Numbered from the stretch's first letter, positions 23,129 to 32,495 are shown. The stretch is DNA of 64,000 nucleotides from Paenibacillus tepidiphilus (GCF_008635795.1 NZ_VWRQ01000014.1:124001-188000); one strand, 5' to 3'. Notes: generated by a model not told the origin, from the letters alone. Numbers and translations are program-made.

Positions 23129-26100
23129 ATGGATAACCTGGCAGACAACGGCATAATTCTGGATCAAGCTTTCATGGTGTCGCCGCTCGGCATTGCCGTG
23201 CTGGAAGCCCGGGAACAGCGGTGGGTCAAGGTGAATCCCGCCTTCTGCAACATTCTCGGCTGCACGGAAGAGCAGTTTCTTGCCGGAACCGTTTTGTCGC
23301 CGTTTGAGCAGACTTCGCACGCCACACAGCCGCAAGGATCATGCATTAAAGAGATTCAGCATGAACTGGCCGCCTCATCGCAGGTCAGCCTGACTAAAGA
23401 ATATAAATTTATAACCCGTTCCGGCCGCCCTGTATGGCTGGCGCTTACATTGGCAAAGGCCGGGCAGGAACGGGCTTCCCATATTATCGTGTATGCCCAG
23501 GATGTCACTGACCAGAAGATTGCCGATCAGCTGACGGTGGACAGCCGCGATTTGTACGACCTGTTTATCAAGAATGAACAAACGATGATCTCGTTTACCA
23601 ATCCCGACGGAATTCTTACCTTCATCTCCCCCTCCTCGACGTCGCTTGTGGGTTATACACCGGAGGAGATGATCGGGAGGAACCGGCTGGAATTCTATCA
23701 TCCCGAGGATATCAAGGAAATGCATGGGGCAGACGGGCTGTTGACCAGTAATACCTTTGTCAGGCGCCTGCGTCATAAGGAAGGGCATTACCTGTGGTTC
23801 GAAACCTCGTTCCACATCCTCCGCGACGAGAATAATCAGATTACGCGGATTATGGGGGTCGGCCGCAATATAACGGACCGCAAGAAAGATGAAGAAGCGC
23901 TGGCCGCCGCCCAGAAGATTGCGCGGATCGGCTCCTGGATCTGGGACCTGACCAAAGGCACCCTTGCTTTTTCCGAAGAGCTGCGCCGGTTCCTGCAGTA
24001 TGCGCTTGAGGCTGAAGGTGTCGAGTACCAGACCTTTCTTAAGCTGGTCCATCCGGAGGATGTATCCTCGGTGCAGGAAGCCGTTGACCGGGCCATCTTC
24101 GATGGACAATCCGGAGAATCCTCATACCGGCTTGTTCTTCCGGGCGGGCAGACCCTTACTGTGCACAGCCAGTGGGATGTCATTTCCGGGCCTTCCGGGG
24201 CTCCGATCCGGCTGGTAGGGATGATGCAGGATATCACTGAGCGCCGGCGGATGGAAGAGCAGCTGCGTGAGAGCGAGCGCAATTACCGGCTCATGTCGGA
24301 GAATTCGCTGGACCTGATCTCACGGCACGCCGTAGAGAACAGCATCTTTTTGTACTGTTCACCGGCCAGCCGGTGGCTGCTGGGCTACGAACCGGAAGAG
24401 ATGATCGGAACAAGCGCTTATGATTATCTGCATCCGGACGACCTGCATAAAATGCAGCAGACGATGGTGCAGAGCGAACAGGCAAGGTTCATACCGCCGG
24501 TCTCTTTCCGGTACCGCCGTAAGGATGGAACCTACATTTGGTTTGAGACGAACAGCCGGTATATTTTTGACGAGCAGGGGAAGATTGTGGAGATTATTGC
24601 CGTTGGACGCGACATTTCCGAGCGCAAGGAAATCGAGTCCAGGCTGCAGGAGAGCCAGCAGCGGTACAAATCCTTGTTCGAATATAATCCTTCTGCCGTT
24701 TATTCGATGAACCTGCAGGGGGACTATCTGACCTGTAACGCCAATCTGGAGAAGCTCTCGGGTTATTCTGCCGAAGAACTGCTCGGCCATTATTACGGGC
24801 CGCTTGTACACGACAAGGATGTTGCAAAGACGCATCATCATTTTACCTTGGCAACCCAGGGAGAACCGCAGAGCTACGATCTGACGCTGATCCATAAAGA
24901 TGGTCATCTGGTGGAGATCAATACCGTGAACATTCCAATCATTGTGGACAAGCAGGTGGTGGGCGTATACGGCATTTCCCGCGATATTACCGAGCGTATC
25001 CGGTATACCGAGCAGATCGAGAAGCTAAGCAATGATTATACGCTGATCTTAAATGCCGTGTCCGAAGGAATTTTCGGTGTCGATACCGAAGGCAGAGTAC
25101 AGTTTATCAATCCGGCCGGGGCGCAGATGCTCGGATTCCCTTACGACGAAATCATGGGTCATCCTTATCTGGAACATTTTCAGCAGACTACATTAAGCGG
25201 CGCGCAGTACCGCCCCGATGAGTCTCCGCTGCTCCAAGCCGTCCATTTAGGAGAGTCGCTCAAGAGCAAAGATGCGGTGCTATGGCGCAAGGATGGTTCA
25301 AGCTTCCTGGCCGAATATCAGGTTACCCCGCTGTTTGATAAGGGAGAGCGTGTCGGTGCGGTTATCGTCTTCCGCGATATTACCAACGAGCAGGAAATTA
25401 TCCGGGCCAAAGAATTGGCCGAGCAGGCCGACCAGGCCAAATCGGAATTCCTGGCGATCATGAGCCATGAGCTGCGGACGCCGATGAACGGTATTATGGG
25501 CATGACCGATTTGCTGGCGGAAACCGAACTGGATGACGAGCAGCGGAGCTACACGGAGATTATCAGCCAAAGCAGCGCCTCGCTGCTGTATATTCTCAAT
25601 GAAATTCTGGATTTCAGTAAAATTGAAGCCGGAAAAATGACCCTGGTGCATGAGCCGGTCAGCGTGGAAGAGGTGCTGGATCATGTGACCGACCTGTTCC
25701 TGTCCCGCGCAGGCGAGAAGAACATTGAGCTGGTCCGCCAGATGGCCCCGAATGTGCCGGAGCTCATTATGGGTGACGGCTCCCGGCTGCGCCAGGTGCT
25801 GGTTAATCTGGTCAGCAATGCCGTCAAATTCACCGAGCAGGGCCGGGTCCTGATTGACGTGGGAACCCAGTATTGCCCCAATGCACACAAGCTTACGCTG
25901 AAGTTCAATGTGCGCGATACGGGGATCGGTATCCCGCTGGAGAAGCAGCCGCTGCTGTTTCAGTCCTTCTCCCAGCTGCATCCCGCCATTAACCGCAAAT
26001 ACGGCGGAACCGGGCTGGGGCTGGCCATCTGCAAACGCCTGGTCGAGCTGATGGGAGGGGCCATCGGTGTGGAGAGCAAGGAAGGCGAGGGCTCCAATTT

Positions 26101-26626
26101 CTTCTTCACCCTGCCGATGGATATCGACTTTGATCCGGAGGACCCGCCGCTGGAGCATGAAGACGCTCCTGCCGCGCCCGAGAAGAAGCCGGAGGGCCGG
26201 GAACTGCTGCTGCCGGACGGATCAGGAACGCCCATAGGCAAGTATGGGCAGCTGCGTATTCTGGTAGCGGAGGATCACCCGGTGAACCAGAAGCTGCTGC
26301 TGGCGATCCTCGAGAAGAGAGGATATCATGCGGATCTGGCAGTGAACGGCATTGAAGCTCTGGAAGCCGTCACGCAGCGGCGGTACGATCTGGTATTCAT
26401 GGATGTGCAGATGCCGGTCATGAGCGGACTGACGGCAGCCGCAAGGATCAACGAGCGGCTGCAGGGAAATGAGCGGCCACATATTGTTGCAGTGACCGCG
26501 TATGCCAGGAATGAGGACCGCGAGCGGTGCATGGCTGTCGGCATGAATGATTTCATCAGCAAGCCGATCCTTTCCTCCGAAATTGACCGGGTACTTCAGA
26601 GCTGCCAGGAAAAGATATCCTTATGA
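23129..26626 (+). CDS. Soluble hybrid histidine kinase with about six PAS domains
   Basis: 1165 residues without a signal peptide or transmembrane helix, so a cytoplasmic sensor. About six PAS/PAC units fill residues 10-760, several ending in the DITER / DISERK hallmark. HisKA with H780 (AIMSHELRTPMNG), HATPase_c (NLVSNAVKF, DTGIGI, GGTGLGLAI) and a C-terminal receiver with D1092 (FMDVQMP) and KP follow. Such kinases relay phosphate His-Asp-His to an Hpt protein; no Hpt or output gene is adjacent. The stop overlaps the start of the next gene (ATGA), implying coupled translation. The start has GAGGAGG 10 bases upstream. Confidence 0.92.
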   Translation: MDNLADNGIILDQAFMVSPLGIAVLEAREQRWVKVNPAFCNILGCTEEQFLAGTVLSPFEQTSHATQPQGSCIKEIQHELAASSQVSLTKEYKFITRSGRPVWLALTLAKAGQERASHIIVYAQDVTDQKIADQLTVDSRDLYDLFIKNEQTMISFTNPDGILTFISPSSTSLVGYTPEEMIGRNRLEFYHPEDIKEMHGADGLLTSNTFVRRLRHKEGHYLWFETSFHILRDENNQITRIMGVGRNITDRKKDEEALAAAQKIARIGSWIWDLTKGTLAFSEELRRFLQYALEAEGVEYQTFLKLVHPEDVSSVQEAVDRAIFDGQSGESSYRLVLPGGQTLTVHSQWDVISGPSGAPIRLVGMMQDITERRRMEEQLRESERNYRLMSENSLDLISRHAVENSIFLYCSPASRWLLGYEPEEMIGTSAYDYLHPDDLHKMQQTMVQSEQARFIPPVSFRYRRKDGTYIWFETNSRYIFDEQGKIVEIIAVGRDISERKEIESRLQESQQRYKSLFEYNPSAVYSMNLQGDYLTCNANLEKLSGYSAEELLGHYYGPLVHDKDVAKTHHHFTLATQGEPQSYDLTLIHKDGHLVEINTVNIPIIVDKQVVGVYGISRDITERIRYTEQIEKLSNDYTLILNAVSEGIFGVDTEGRVQFINPAGAQMLGFPYDEIMGHPYLEHFQQTTLSGAQYRPDESPLLQAVHLGESLKSKDAVLWRKDGSSFLAEYQVTPLFDKGERVGAVIVFRDITNEQEIIRAKELAEQADQAKSEFLAIMSHELRTPMNGIMGMTDLLAETELDDEQRSYTEIISQSSASLLYILNEILDFSKIEAGKMTLVHEPVSVEEVLDHVTDLFLSRAGEKNIELVRQMAPNVPELIMGDGSRLRQVLVNLVSNAVKFTEQGRVLIDVGTQYCPNAHKLTLKFNVRDTGIGIPLEKQPLLFQSFSQLHPAINRKYGGTGLGLAICKRLVELMGGAIGVESKEGEGSNFFFTLPMDIDFDPEDPPLEHEDAPAAPEKKPEGRELLLPDGSGTPIGKYGQLRILVAEDHPVNQKLLLAILEKRGYHADLAVNGIEALEAVTQRRYDLVFMDVQMPVMSGLTAAARINERLQGNERPHIVAVTAYARNEDRERCMAVGMNDFISKPILSSEIDRVLQSCQEKISL

Positions 26627-27261
26627 GCGAAACGGAGGGCGGATATTTGCGGCGGCGCATCCTGAGTGCAGAGGCATATACGCAGTGGGAGCCGGAGGTG
26701 GAGTCCCCCGGCTCCTCCTGCGGTCCGGCGACCATGGCCGCCCTGATGGAATATTGGCATGCCCGGAAAGGCCGGACCTTTATTCCCGGGGCCGGTCATT
26801 TTGCTTCCAAGGCGGCGCATGTTAATTACATCTACCGGTATCATGGCGGCGCTCCCTGGGGAATGAGTGCGCGCGCTTTTGCCAGGGGAGCCAAGGCCTA
26901 TATCCGCGCGGCTGCTGCGGGCCGGGTCGATATGCGGCGGCTTGTATCGGTCATGCTGTTCAACGATTTGGAGCGCTATAAGTCTGAAATTGACTTTGGC
27001 CGTCCGGTCGCGCTTAAATTTGATAAATGGTCCGCTTTCCGCTGGAGAGGCCATTACATCTTCGACTATCATTGGGTGCTGGGAATCGGTTACGAAGAGA
27101 CCTCACAAGGCACTATGCTGATCATTCATGATAACGGAGCGCGCCGGCGTACAGGCGGCGGCTTTGTGCCCGGACGCGAACGCCGGATTGCCTATGCTCC
27201 CCACAAGGAGATTATTACGATGGTCGCCCTTGATATTGGAGCTTCATCCGGAACGCCGTGA
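26623..27261 (+). CDS. C39-like cysteine-peptidase-fold protein
   Basis: 212 residues. SSCGPATMAALMEYW near residue 32 matches the nucleophile helix of C39-like/BtrH-type papain folds. A His in HYIFDYHWVLGIGY (about 150) and the Asp/Asn in IIHDNG supply the likely remainder of the triad. No signal peptide is seen, so the protein should be cytoplasmic. The 4-bp ATGA overlap with the hybrid kinase gene argues for a functional link, perhaps as a processing enzyme or binding partner; this is inference. Confidence 0.7.
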   Translation: MSETEGGYLRRRILSAEAYTQWEPEVESPGSSCGPATMAALMEYWHARKGRTFIPGAGHFASKAAHVNYIYRYHGGAPWGMSARAFARGAKAYIRAAAAGRVDMRRLVSVMLFNDLERYKSEIDFGRPVALKFDKWSAFRWRGHYIFDYHWVLGIGYEETSQGTMLIIHDNGARRRTGGGFVPGRERRIAYAPHKEIITMVALDIGASSGTP

Positions 27262-27293
27262 GGCGGCTCTGTCCATCCGGCTGCCCTTAATTC

Positions 27294-27333
27294 ACGGCTT
27301 CTGCTGCACTGTGTGCAGCGGTGGCCGTTTTTT
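27294..27333 (+). terminator. Terminator of the kinase / C39-like operon
   Basis: ACGGC pairs with GCCGT with an inner CTGCTGCA / TGTGCAGCGG stem, followed by seven T. Confidence 0.8.
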
Positions 27334-27391
27334 TATACAGCCCTCCGGTTTAACCAATGAAATGACATAAAAATGGCAAAAAAATCGAATA

Positions 27392-27426
27392 CAAACGTTT
27401 GCATAAATCGCTGAATAAGATATAAT
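27392..27426 (+). promoter_or_regulatory. Pullulanase promoter with LacI/CcpA-type operator
   Basis: TTGCAT (27399-27404) and TATAAT (27421-27426) are 16 bp apart. The perfect palindrome CAAACGTTTG (27392-27401) overlaps the -35 element. This core is typical of LacI-family operators (catabolite or maltose-type repressors), so binding would block RNA polymerase. Confidence 0.6.
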
Positions 27427-27459
27427 TTCTTATATCATAGGGTAAAGGAGACAGGGGCC

Positions 27460-29394
27460 TTGTCAGTACAGAAGGAAATGAATGAACCGATTCATTACGG
27501 TGATCCTGCGGCGACCGGCGGAGTTTCCGTGTCCGACCAAGCGTTTGACGAACTGTTCAGTTATGAAGGGGACGATCTGGGTGTAACCTATACACCGTCC
27601 GGTTCCGTTTTTTGTTTATGGGCGCCGACCGCCCAAGAGGCGGAGGTCGTGCTTTATAATACTTGGGATGAGGCAGAGGGACAGCATATCCCGCTGGTCC
27701 GTGATGTGCGGGGGACCTGGAGATTGACGGTCAACGGCGATCTGGAAGGCAAGCTCTATACCTACCGCGTACGCATCGGGGAACAGTGGAACGAAGCAGC
27801 CGATCCGTACGCTCGGGCCGTCGCTGTCAACGGCGACAGAGGCTGTATTCTCGATCTGCGCAAGACTGATCCGCAGCGCTGGACGGACGACAAGCCGCCG
27901 TTCGCGGACCCGGTGGATGCAGTGATCTATGAGCTGCATCTGCGCGATCTATCGCTGCACCCGGCCAGCGGGATTTCCCAGAAGGGACAATACCTTGGAC
28001 TTGCCGAGGACGGAACGCGCGGGCCCGGCGGCATCAAGACAGGGCTGGATCACATTGTTGACCTGGGTGTGACCCACGTACAGCTGCTGCCTGTCTACGA
28101 TTACGCAACCGAAAGCGTCGATGAGACCCGGCTCAACGAACCGCAATACAATTGGGGCTACGATCCCAAGAATTACAACGTACCGGAAGGCTCCTACGCC
28201 TCCGATCCGTATGCTCCCGCAGCGCGTATCCGGGAGATGAAGACGATGATTCAGGCGCTGCATGACCGCGGTCTGCGCGTCATTATGGACGTGGTGTATA
28301 ACCATTTCTATGACGGCTACCGGGTCAACTTCGCCAAGCTTGTTCCAGGCTACTATGTGCGCTATCTTCCGGACGGCCGGCTGTCGAACGGCTCTGGCTG
28401 CGGGAATGACGCTGCCACCGAGCGGAAGATGCTGTCGCGCTTCATTGTCGAATCGGTTATCTATTGGGCGAAGGAATACCATTTCGACGGCTTCCGCTTC
28501 GACCTGATGGGCCTGATGGACGTGGAGACGATGCAGGAGGTACGCCGCCGGCTGGATGAGATTGATCCGAGTCTGATCACGATCGGCGAGGGCTGGGTCA
28601 TGGAGACCGAGCTTGCGGAGGACCGCCGGGCCAACCAGAACAACGCGCAGGCCTTGCCCCGCATCGGGCATTTCAACGACAGCTACCGCGATGCGGTGAA
28701 GGGGAATATCTTCCGCTTCAACGAACCGGGATTCATCAGCGGCAAAGGCGGCCTGGACCGTACGGTCAAAGCGGGCATTACCGCCACCCAGTTCGCAGAG
28801 GAGCCGCAGCAGAGCGTGAATTATATGGAATGCCACGACAACCATACGCTGTGGGACAAGATTGCCATGTCCACGCCGGGTGCAACCGACGCGCAGCGCC
28901 GGGCCATGCACCGTCTGGCCTCCGCCATGGTGCTGACCAGCCAGGGCATTCCGTTCCTGCATGCCGGCCAAGAATTTATGCGGACCAAAGGCGGCGTCGA
29001 GAACAGCTACAAATCGCCGATTGAGGTCAATTGGCTGGATTGGGAGCGCTGCGCGGAGCATGCCGAGGACGTGGCTTACATGAAGTCGCTGATCGCACTC
29101 CGCCGCGCCCATCCGGCGTTCCGCCTGCGCAGCGGCGAGGATATTCGCAACTCGCTGGTATTCGAGAAGGCGCCTGCCGGAGCCATCGCTTACACGCTGC
29201 GCAATCATGCCGGCGGCGAATCTGCAGAGCATCTTTATGTTCTGTATAACTCAAATCAGGACGGTACAGAGCTGACATTGCCTGCACTTGGTGACTGGCA
29301 GTGTATCTTCGGTGAGGAGCTGCAGCCGGAAATTTCCGGAGGTAGGCTGAAGATGAACGGCATTGGTATGGTTGTATTGGCTACCCTAATTTAA
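27460..29394 (+). CDS. pulA: Type I pullulanase (GH13)
   Basis: 644 residues with no signal peptide, therefore an intracellular enzyme that cleaves alpha-1,6 branches of pullulan, glycogen or limit dextrins. An N-terminal CBM48-like domain (about 30-130, with VFCLWAPTAQEAEVVLY) precedes the GH13 barrel. YNWGYDPKNYNVPEGSY marks type I pullulanases. The catalytic regions are DVVYNH, GFRFDLMG (nucleophile Asp), GEGW (acid Glu) and ECHDNHTLWD (transition-state Asp). TTG 27460 has AAAGGAG 9-10 bases upstream, while the in-frame ATG at 27478 is badly spaced. Confidence 0.92.
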   Translation: MSVQKEMNEPIHYGDPAATGGVSVSDQAFDELFSYEGDDLGVTYTPSGSVFCLWAPTAQEAEVVLYNTWDEAEGQHIPLVRDVRGTWRLTVNGDLEGKLYTYRVRIGEQWNEAADPYARAVAVNGDRGCILDLRKTDPQRWTDDKPPFADPVDAVIYELHLRDLSLHPASGISQKGQYLGLAEDGTRGPGGIKTGLDHIVDLGVTHVQLLPVYDYATESVDETRLNEPQYNWGYDPKNYNVPEGSYASDPYAPAARIREMKTMIQALHDRGLRVIMDVVYNHFYDGYRVNFAKLVPGYYVRYLPDGRLSNGSGCGNDAATERKMLSRFIVESVIYWAKEYHFDGFRFDLMGLMDVETMQEVRRRLDEIDPSLITIGEGWVMETELAEDRRANQNNAQALPRIGHFNDSYRDAVKGNIFRFNEPGFISGKGGLDRTVKAGITATQFAEEPQQSVNYMECHDNHTLWDKIAMSTPGATDAQRRAMHRLASAMVLTSQGIPFLHAGQEFMRTKGGVENSYKSPIEVNWLDWERCAEHAEDVAYMKSLIALRRAHPAFRLRSGEDIRNSLVFEKAPAGAIAYTLRNHAGGESAEHLYVLYNSNQDGTELTLPALGDWQCIFGEELQPEISGGRLKMNGIGMVVLATLI

Positions 29395-29413
29395 TTGACT
29401 GTACTTTACCTTT

Positions 29414-29444
29414 GGCCAACCAGAGTATTCTGGTTGGTCTTTTT
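29414..29444 (+). terminator. Pullulanase terminator
   Basis: GGCCAACCAGA pairs with TCTGGTTGGTC across a 4-base loop, followed by five T. Confidence 0.85.
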
Positions 29445-29516
29445 GCTGTTTGGCAGAGCGCTTAACAACACAAGCATGACGAGGAAGAATATTTTGGATA
29501 AAACTATAATGGTCTA

Positions 29517-29546
29517 TTTACAATAGTGTGTGGCGTACAGTATATT
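29517..29546 (+). promoter_or_regulatory. Promoter of the first PadR/HAAS unit
   Basis: TTTACA (29517-29522) and TATATT (29541-29546) are 18 bp apart, 20 bp before the start codon. Confidence 0.5.
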
Positions 29547-29565
29547 ATAAGCAGGAGTTGATGAT

Positions 29566-29910
29566 ATGGCAGACGTACAAGAAACGATTCAAGGGATATT
29601 AAGCGAGCTGAGACGGGGAACGATCATCATTGGGGTCTTAAGTCAACTGACAGAGGCACAGTACGGGTACTCGCTGGTAACCGTACTGGAGGAGAAGGGG
29701 ATCGCCGTCGATCCCGGAACCCTCTATCCCCTGCTCCGCAGGCTGGAGAAGCAGGAGCTGCTGAGCAGCAGCTGGGATACGAATGAGGCTCGGCCGCGCA
29801 AGTATTACCAGCTAACCGCCTTTGGACATGAGGTATATGAAGGGCTGTGCCGCGAGTGGCGTGCGCTGACGGCAAGCATGAAGCACATTATCGGGGATGA
29901 AGGGGGATAA
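29566..29910 (+). CDS. PadR-family regulator (module 1)
   Basis: 114 residues. The PadR winged helix shows GTIIIGVLSQLTEAQYGYSL, then GTLYPLLRRLEKQELLSSSW and RKYYQLTAFG. These proteins are ligand- or partner-controlled repressors. The downstream gene starts 6 bp after the stop, and this PadR-HAAS pairing recurs at 31164-32470. Confidence 0.88.
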   Translation: MADVQETIQGILSELRRGTIIIGVLSQLTEAQYGYSLVTVLEEKGIAVDPGTLYPLLRRLEKQELLSSSWDTNEARPRKYYQLTAFGHEVYEGLCREWRALTASMKHIIGDEGG

Positions 29911-29915
29911 CAACC

Positions 29916-30935
29916 ATGGAGATGATTGACCGCTATATTTATGCTGTGATCCAGCGGCTGCCCGAAGGGCAGAGGGAGGATATCCGCAAGGAGCTGCGGG
30001 GCCTGATCGAAGATATGCTGGAGGAGCGTCTGGAAGGCGGCCGGCCTTCGGCCGGTGATGTAGAGCAGGTGCTGCTGGAGCTCGGCTCTCCTGTCCGCAT
30101 GGCGGCTAAGTACCGGGGCCGAGAGCGTTATCTGATCGGGCCAGCTTATTTCGATTCCTACCTGTCTACGCTGAAGATTGTCATTGCCGCCACACTGCTG
30201 GCGATGACCGTGGTGTTCGCCATCGAGCTTATTGTGGATAAGAAGCCGGTCGTGGATCAATTTGCGGAATACTTGGCCACGCTGTTCACCACTGCGGGTC
30301 AGGCGTTCTTCTGGGTAACGGCGGGGTTCGCCTTCTATGAATATAATCTTCACAGCAAGGAAGGAAGCCCGGCCGCAGCGCAGCCGGAATGGAGTCCGCG
30401 TGATTTGCCGCCGGTTCCTTCGCAGCGTGAGCGTATCAAGCTGTCGGAGCCGGTGGCGGGTATTTTTTTCACGGTGATCTTCACGGTGCTGTTCCTGTTC
30501 GGATCAGAGCTGATTGGAGTATACTTGCGGCATGGCGAGGATTCGCCCTTGCAGCTGGTCTCCTTCATCAGTCCCGGCGCGCTCGACAGGTTCCTGCCGT
30601 TCATCGCCATACTGGGTGCGCTGGGTGTGCTGAAAGAGATATGGAAGATCATCGTCCGCAGACGGACGGCCGGATTATTGGCCTATCATGTGATCTATAG
30701 CCTTCTGGGCCTGGGGTTTGCGGCCATTATGCTGCAGAAGCCCGGATTCTGGAATCCGGACTTTCTGATGCAGGTGCAGAGCACCGGGCTTGTAACCAGC
30801 GGCGAAGCGCTGGAGACGATAGGTACGGTCTGGGATACGGTAACGGATAATCTGATTTATATCATATTGATCATCACGCTGGCGGATATCGCGGCAGAAG
30901 GCTATAAATGGTGGAAGATCCGGAAACAACGGTAA
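29916..30935 (+). CDS. HAAS-domain membrane protein (module 1)
   Basis: 339 residues. The N-terminal HAAS-type helical domain (about 1-75, with LPEGQREDIRKELRGLIEDML and a predicted pair of amphipathic helices) is followed by about six hydrophobic helices between 88 and 330. HAAS proteins are commonly encoded next to PadR regulators, and the soluble domain is thought to hold or titrate them at the membrane. That pattern applies here by position; no enzymatic motif is seen. Confidence 0.75.
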   Translation: MEMIDRYIYAVIQRLPEGQREDIRKELRGLIEDMLEERLEGGRPSAGDVEQVLLELGSPVRMAAKYRGRERYLIGPAYFDSYLSTLKIVIAATLLAMTVVFAIELIVDKKPVVDQFAEYLATLFTTAGQAFFWVTAGFAFYEYNLHSKEGSPAAAQPEWSPRDLPPVPSQRERIKLSEPVAGIFFTVIFTVLFLFGSELIGVYLRHGEDSPLQLVSFISPGALDRFLPFIAILGALGVLKEIWKIIVRRRTAGLLAYHVIYSLLGLGFAAIMLQKPGFWNPDFLMQVQSTGLVTSGEALETIGTVWDTVTDNLIYIILIITLADIAAEGYKWWKIRKQR

Positions 30936-30963
30936 TCATGCGGAATCGATAATTGTAAATGAC

Positions 30964-31018
30964 AGCCCTGGGACAGGGGGAGCGCCAATGCGCCTCCTGA
31001 GTCGCAGGGCTTTTTTTA
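30964..31018 (+). terminator. Terminator of PadR/HAAS module 1
   Basis: AGCCCTG pairs with CAGGGCT, with an inner GGAG-GCGC / GCGCCTCC stem, followed by seven T. Confidence 0.8.
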
Positions 31019-31067
31019 ATTTGCATTAGCGTATACAACGAAACCGTTGGCCTAAATTTCCATTAAC

Positions 31068-31123
31068 TACTTCACCTGTCGTAGTAATTATGCTACAATG
31101 CAGTTACTACGACAGATGAAGTA
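31068..31123. promoter_or_regulatory. 20-bp-arm inverted repeat over the promoter of PadR module 2
   Basis: The arm at 31068-31087 and its inverted partner at 31104-31123 match at 19 of 20 positions; each contains CTGTCGTAGTAA or its complement. The 16-base spacer holds the -10 box TACAAT (31094-31099), and TTCACC in the left arm (31071-31076) is a -35 at 17 bp. This is a strong candidate operator, most simply for the PadR protein encoded next. Confidence 0.65.
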
Positions 31124-31163
31124 ATTTTGGCGGCAGTACCCTTGTTTGAGGAGGCGTTCCGTA

Positions 31164-31490
31164 TTGATCAGCAGTGATGTCATACGCGGTTACAATGACA
31201 CGATCATTCTCTCCCTGCTCCTGGACGGCGAATCCTATGGTTATGAAATCTCGAAGAGAATCAGGATGCTGTCGGAGGAGAAGTACATCATGAAGGAGAC
31301 CACATTGTATTCGGCCTTTACCCGGCTGGAGAAGAACGGATTTATTGATTCTTTTTTCATGGATGAGACGTTCGGAAAGAGACGGACCTATTATCGCATC
31401 ACTCCACTGGGCCGTGCCTATTACCGGGAGAAATGCGAAGAGTGGAAATTGACGCAGGAAGTCGTCAGCAAATTTATAAGGGAGCTGTGA
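31164..31490 (+). CDS. PadR-family regulator (module 2)
   Basis: 108 residues starting from TTG 31164, which has GAGGAGG 9 bases upstream. The winged helix carries YNDTIILSLLLDGESYGYEI, TTLYSAFTRLEKNGFI and RRTYYRITPLG. It is a different branch from the module 1 regulator. The stop shares one base with the ATG of the downstream membrane gene. It probably represses its own promoter through the long inverted repeat upstream. Confidence 0.9.
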   Translation: MISSDVIRGYNDTIILSLLLDGESYGYEISKRIRMLSEEKYIMKETTLYSAFTRLEKNGFIDSFFMDETFGKRRTYYRITPLGRAYYREKCEEWKLTQEVVSKFIREL

Positions 31491-32470
31491 TGCAGATGGA
31501 TACCATTATGAGCTATCTGAATAATATGTTCGCCGCATTGCCGAGGACCGAGCAGACGTTCAAGCTGAAGCAGGATCTGCTGGCCGGTATGGAGGAGAAA
31601 TATTACGAACTGAAGCAGGAGGGCAAGAGTGAGAATGAAGCGGTCGGCATCGTGATTTCCGAATTCGGCAACATTGAGGAATTGGCTGCGGAGCTGGGAA
31701 TCTCCCCTGTGAGCGAAGAAGACCTGTTCCCGCTGCTCTCCGAGGAAGAAGCTGCAGGCTATATGTCTGTCAAAAAAAGAACGGGCCTCTTCACCGGCAT
31801 CGGTGTAGCCCTCTGCCTGACCGGCATTTCGCTGATGATTCTGTTCAATACACTGGTGGAAAACGGATGGTTCGGTTCTTTTGCTTCCGAGGATGCCGGC
31901 AATATGCTGGGGCTGGTTGCCATGTTCCTCCTGCTTGTGCCTGCGGTCGGCATGTTCATCTACAGCGGGATGAAGCAGGAGAAATACAGCTATCTGCAAG
32001 CCGGCTTTGAACTGCCTTACCACATGAAGCTGGAAGTCGAGCGGAGACAGGCCGCTTTTGCACCGACCTATACGTTGTCGCTGATCTTAGGCGTATGTCT
32101 ATGTATCCTGTCCGTTATTCCGGTGTTTGCAGCCTCGGCGTTTGGCGACAGCGCTACCTCTTACGCTGTGATCGCGCTGCTGGAGATTGTCGCTGTGGCC
32201 GTGTTCCTGTTCGTCTACTATGGCAACATCAAGGAGAGCCACACCGTGCTGCTGAAGAAGCCGAAGGCCGCCAAGTTGCAGAAGGAGGAAGAACGGGTCA
32301 TCGGGGCGGTTGCCGCCGTTGTCTGGCCGCTGGCGACCTGCATTTTTCTGGTCAGCGGGTTTGTGTTTGGCTCATGGCATATCAATTGGGTCATCTTCCC
32401 CGTCACCGGGCTTCTGTTCGGAATGTTCTGCGCTTTCTATAATATTGTCAAAGGGAAAGAATCCTCATAA
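31490..32470 (+). CDS. HAAS-domain membrane protein (module 2)
   Basis: 326 residues. An N-terminal HAAS/DUF1700-like domain (about 1-85: LPRTEQTFKLKQDLLAGMEEKY, then FGNIEELAAELG) is followed by about seven hydrophobic helices from residue 95 on. The start ATG 31490 overlaps the regulator's stop (TGATG), with AAGGGA just upstream. By analogy with other PadR-HAAS pairs it may relay an envelope signal to the regulator. It is not closely similar to the module 1 protein. Confidence 0.75.
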   Translation: MQMDTIMSYLNNMFAALPRTEQTFKLKQDLLAGMEEKYYELKQEGKSENEAVGIVISEFGNIEELAAELGISPVSEEDLFPLLSEEEAAGYMSVKKRTGLFTGIGVALCLTGISLMILFNTLVENGWFGSFASEDAGNMLGLVAMFLLLVPAVGMFIYSGMKQEKYSYLQAGFELPYHMKLEVERRQAAFAPTYTLSLILGVCLCILSVIPVFAASAFGDSATSYAVIALLEIVAVAVFLFVYYGNIKESHTVLLKKPKAAKLQKEEERVIGAVAAVVWPLATCIFLVSGFVFGSWHINWVIFPVTGLLFGMFCAFYNIVKGKESS

Positions 32471-32495
32471 TAGAGTGCGTTTTCTGCCGCAAAAG

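Noticed and set aside
27949..29232. 427-codon - strand open frame opposite pullulanase
   Set aside because: Antisense shadow; the + strand has all GH13 catalytic motifs and a proper start.
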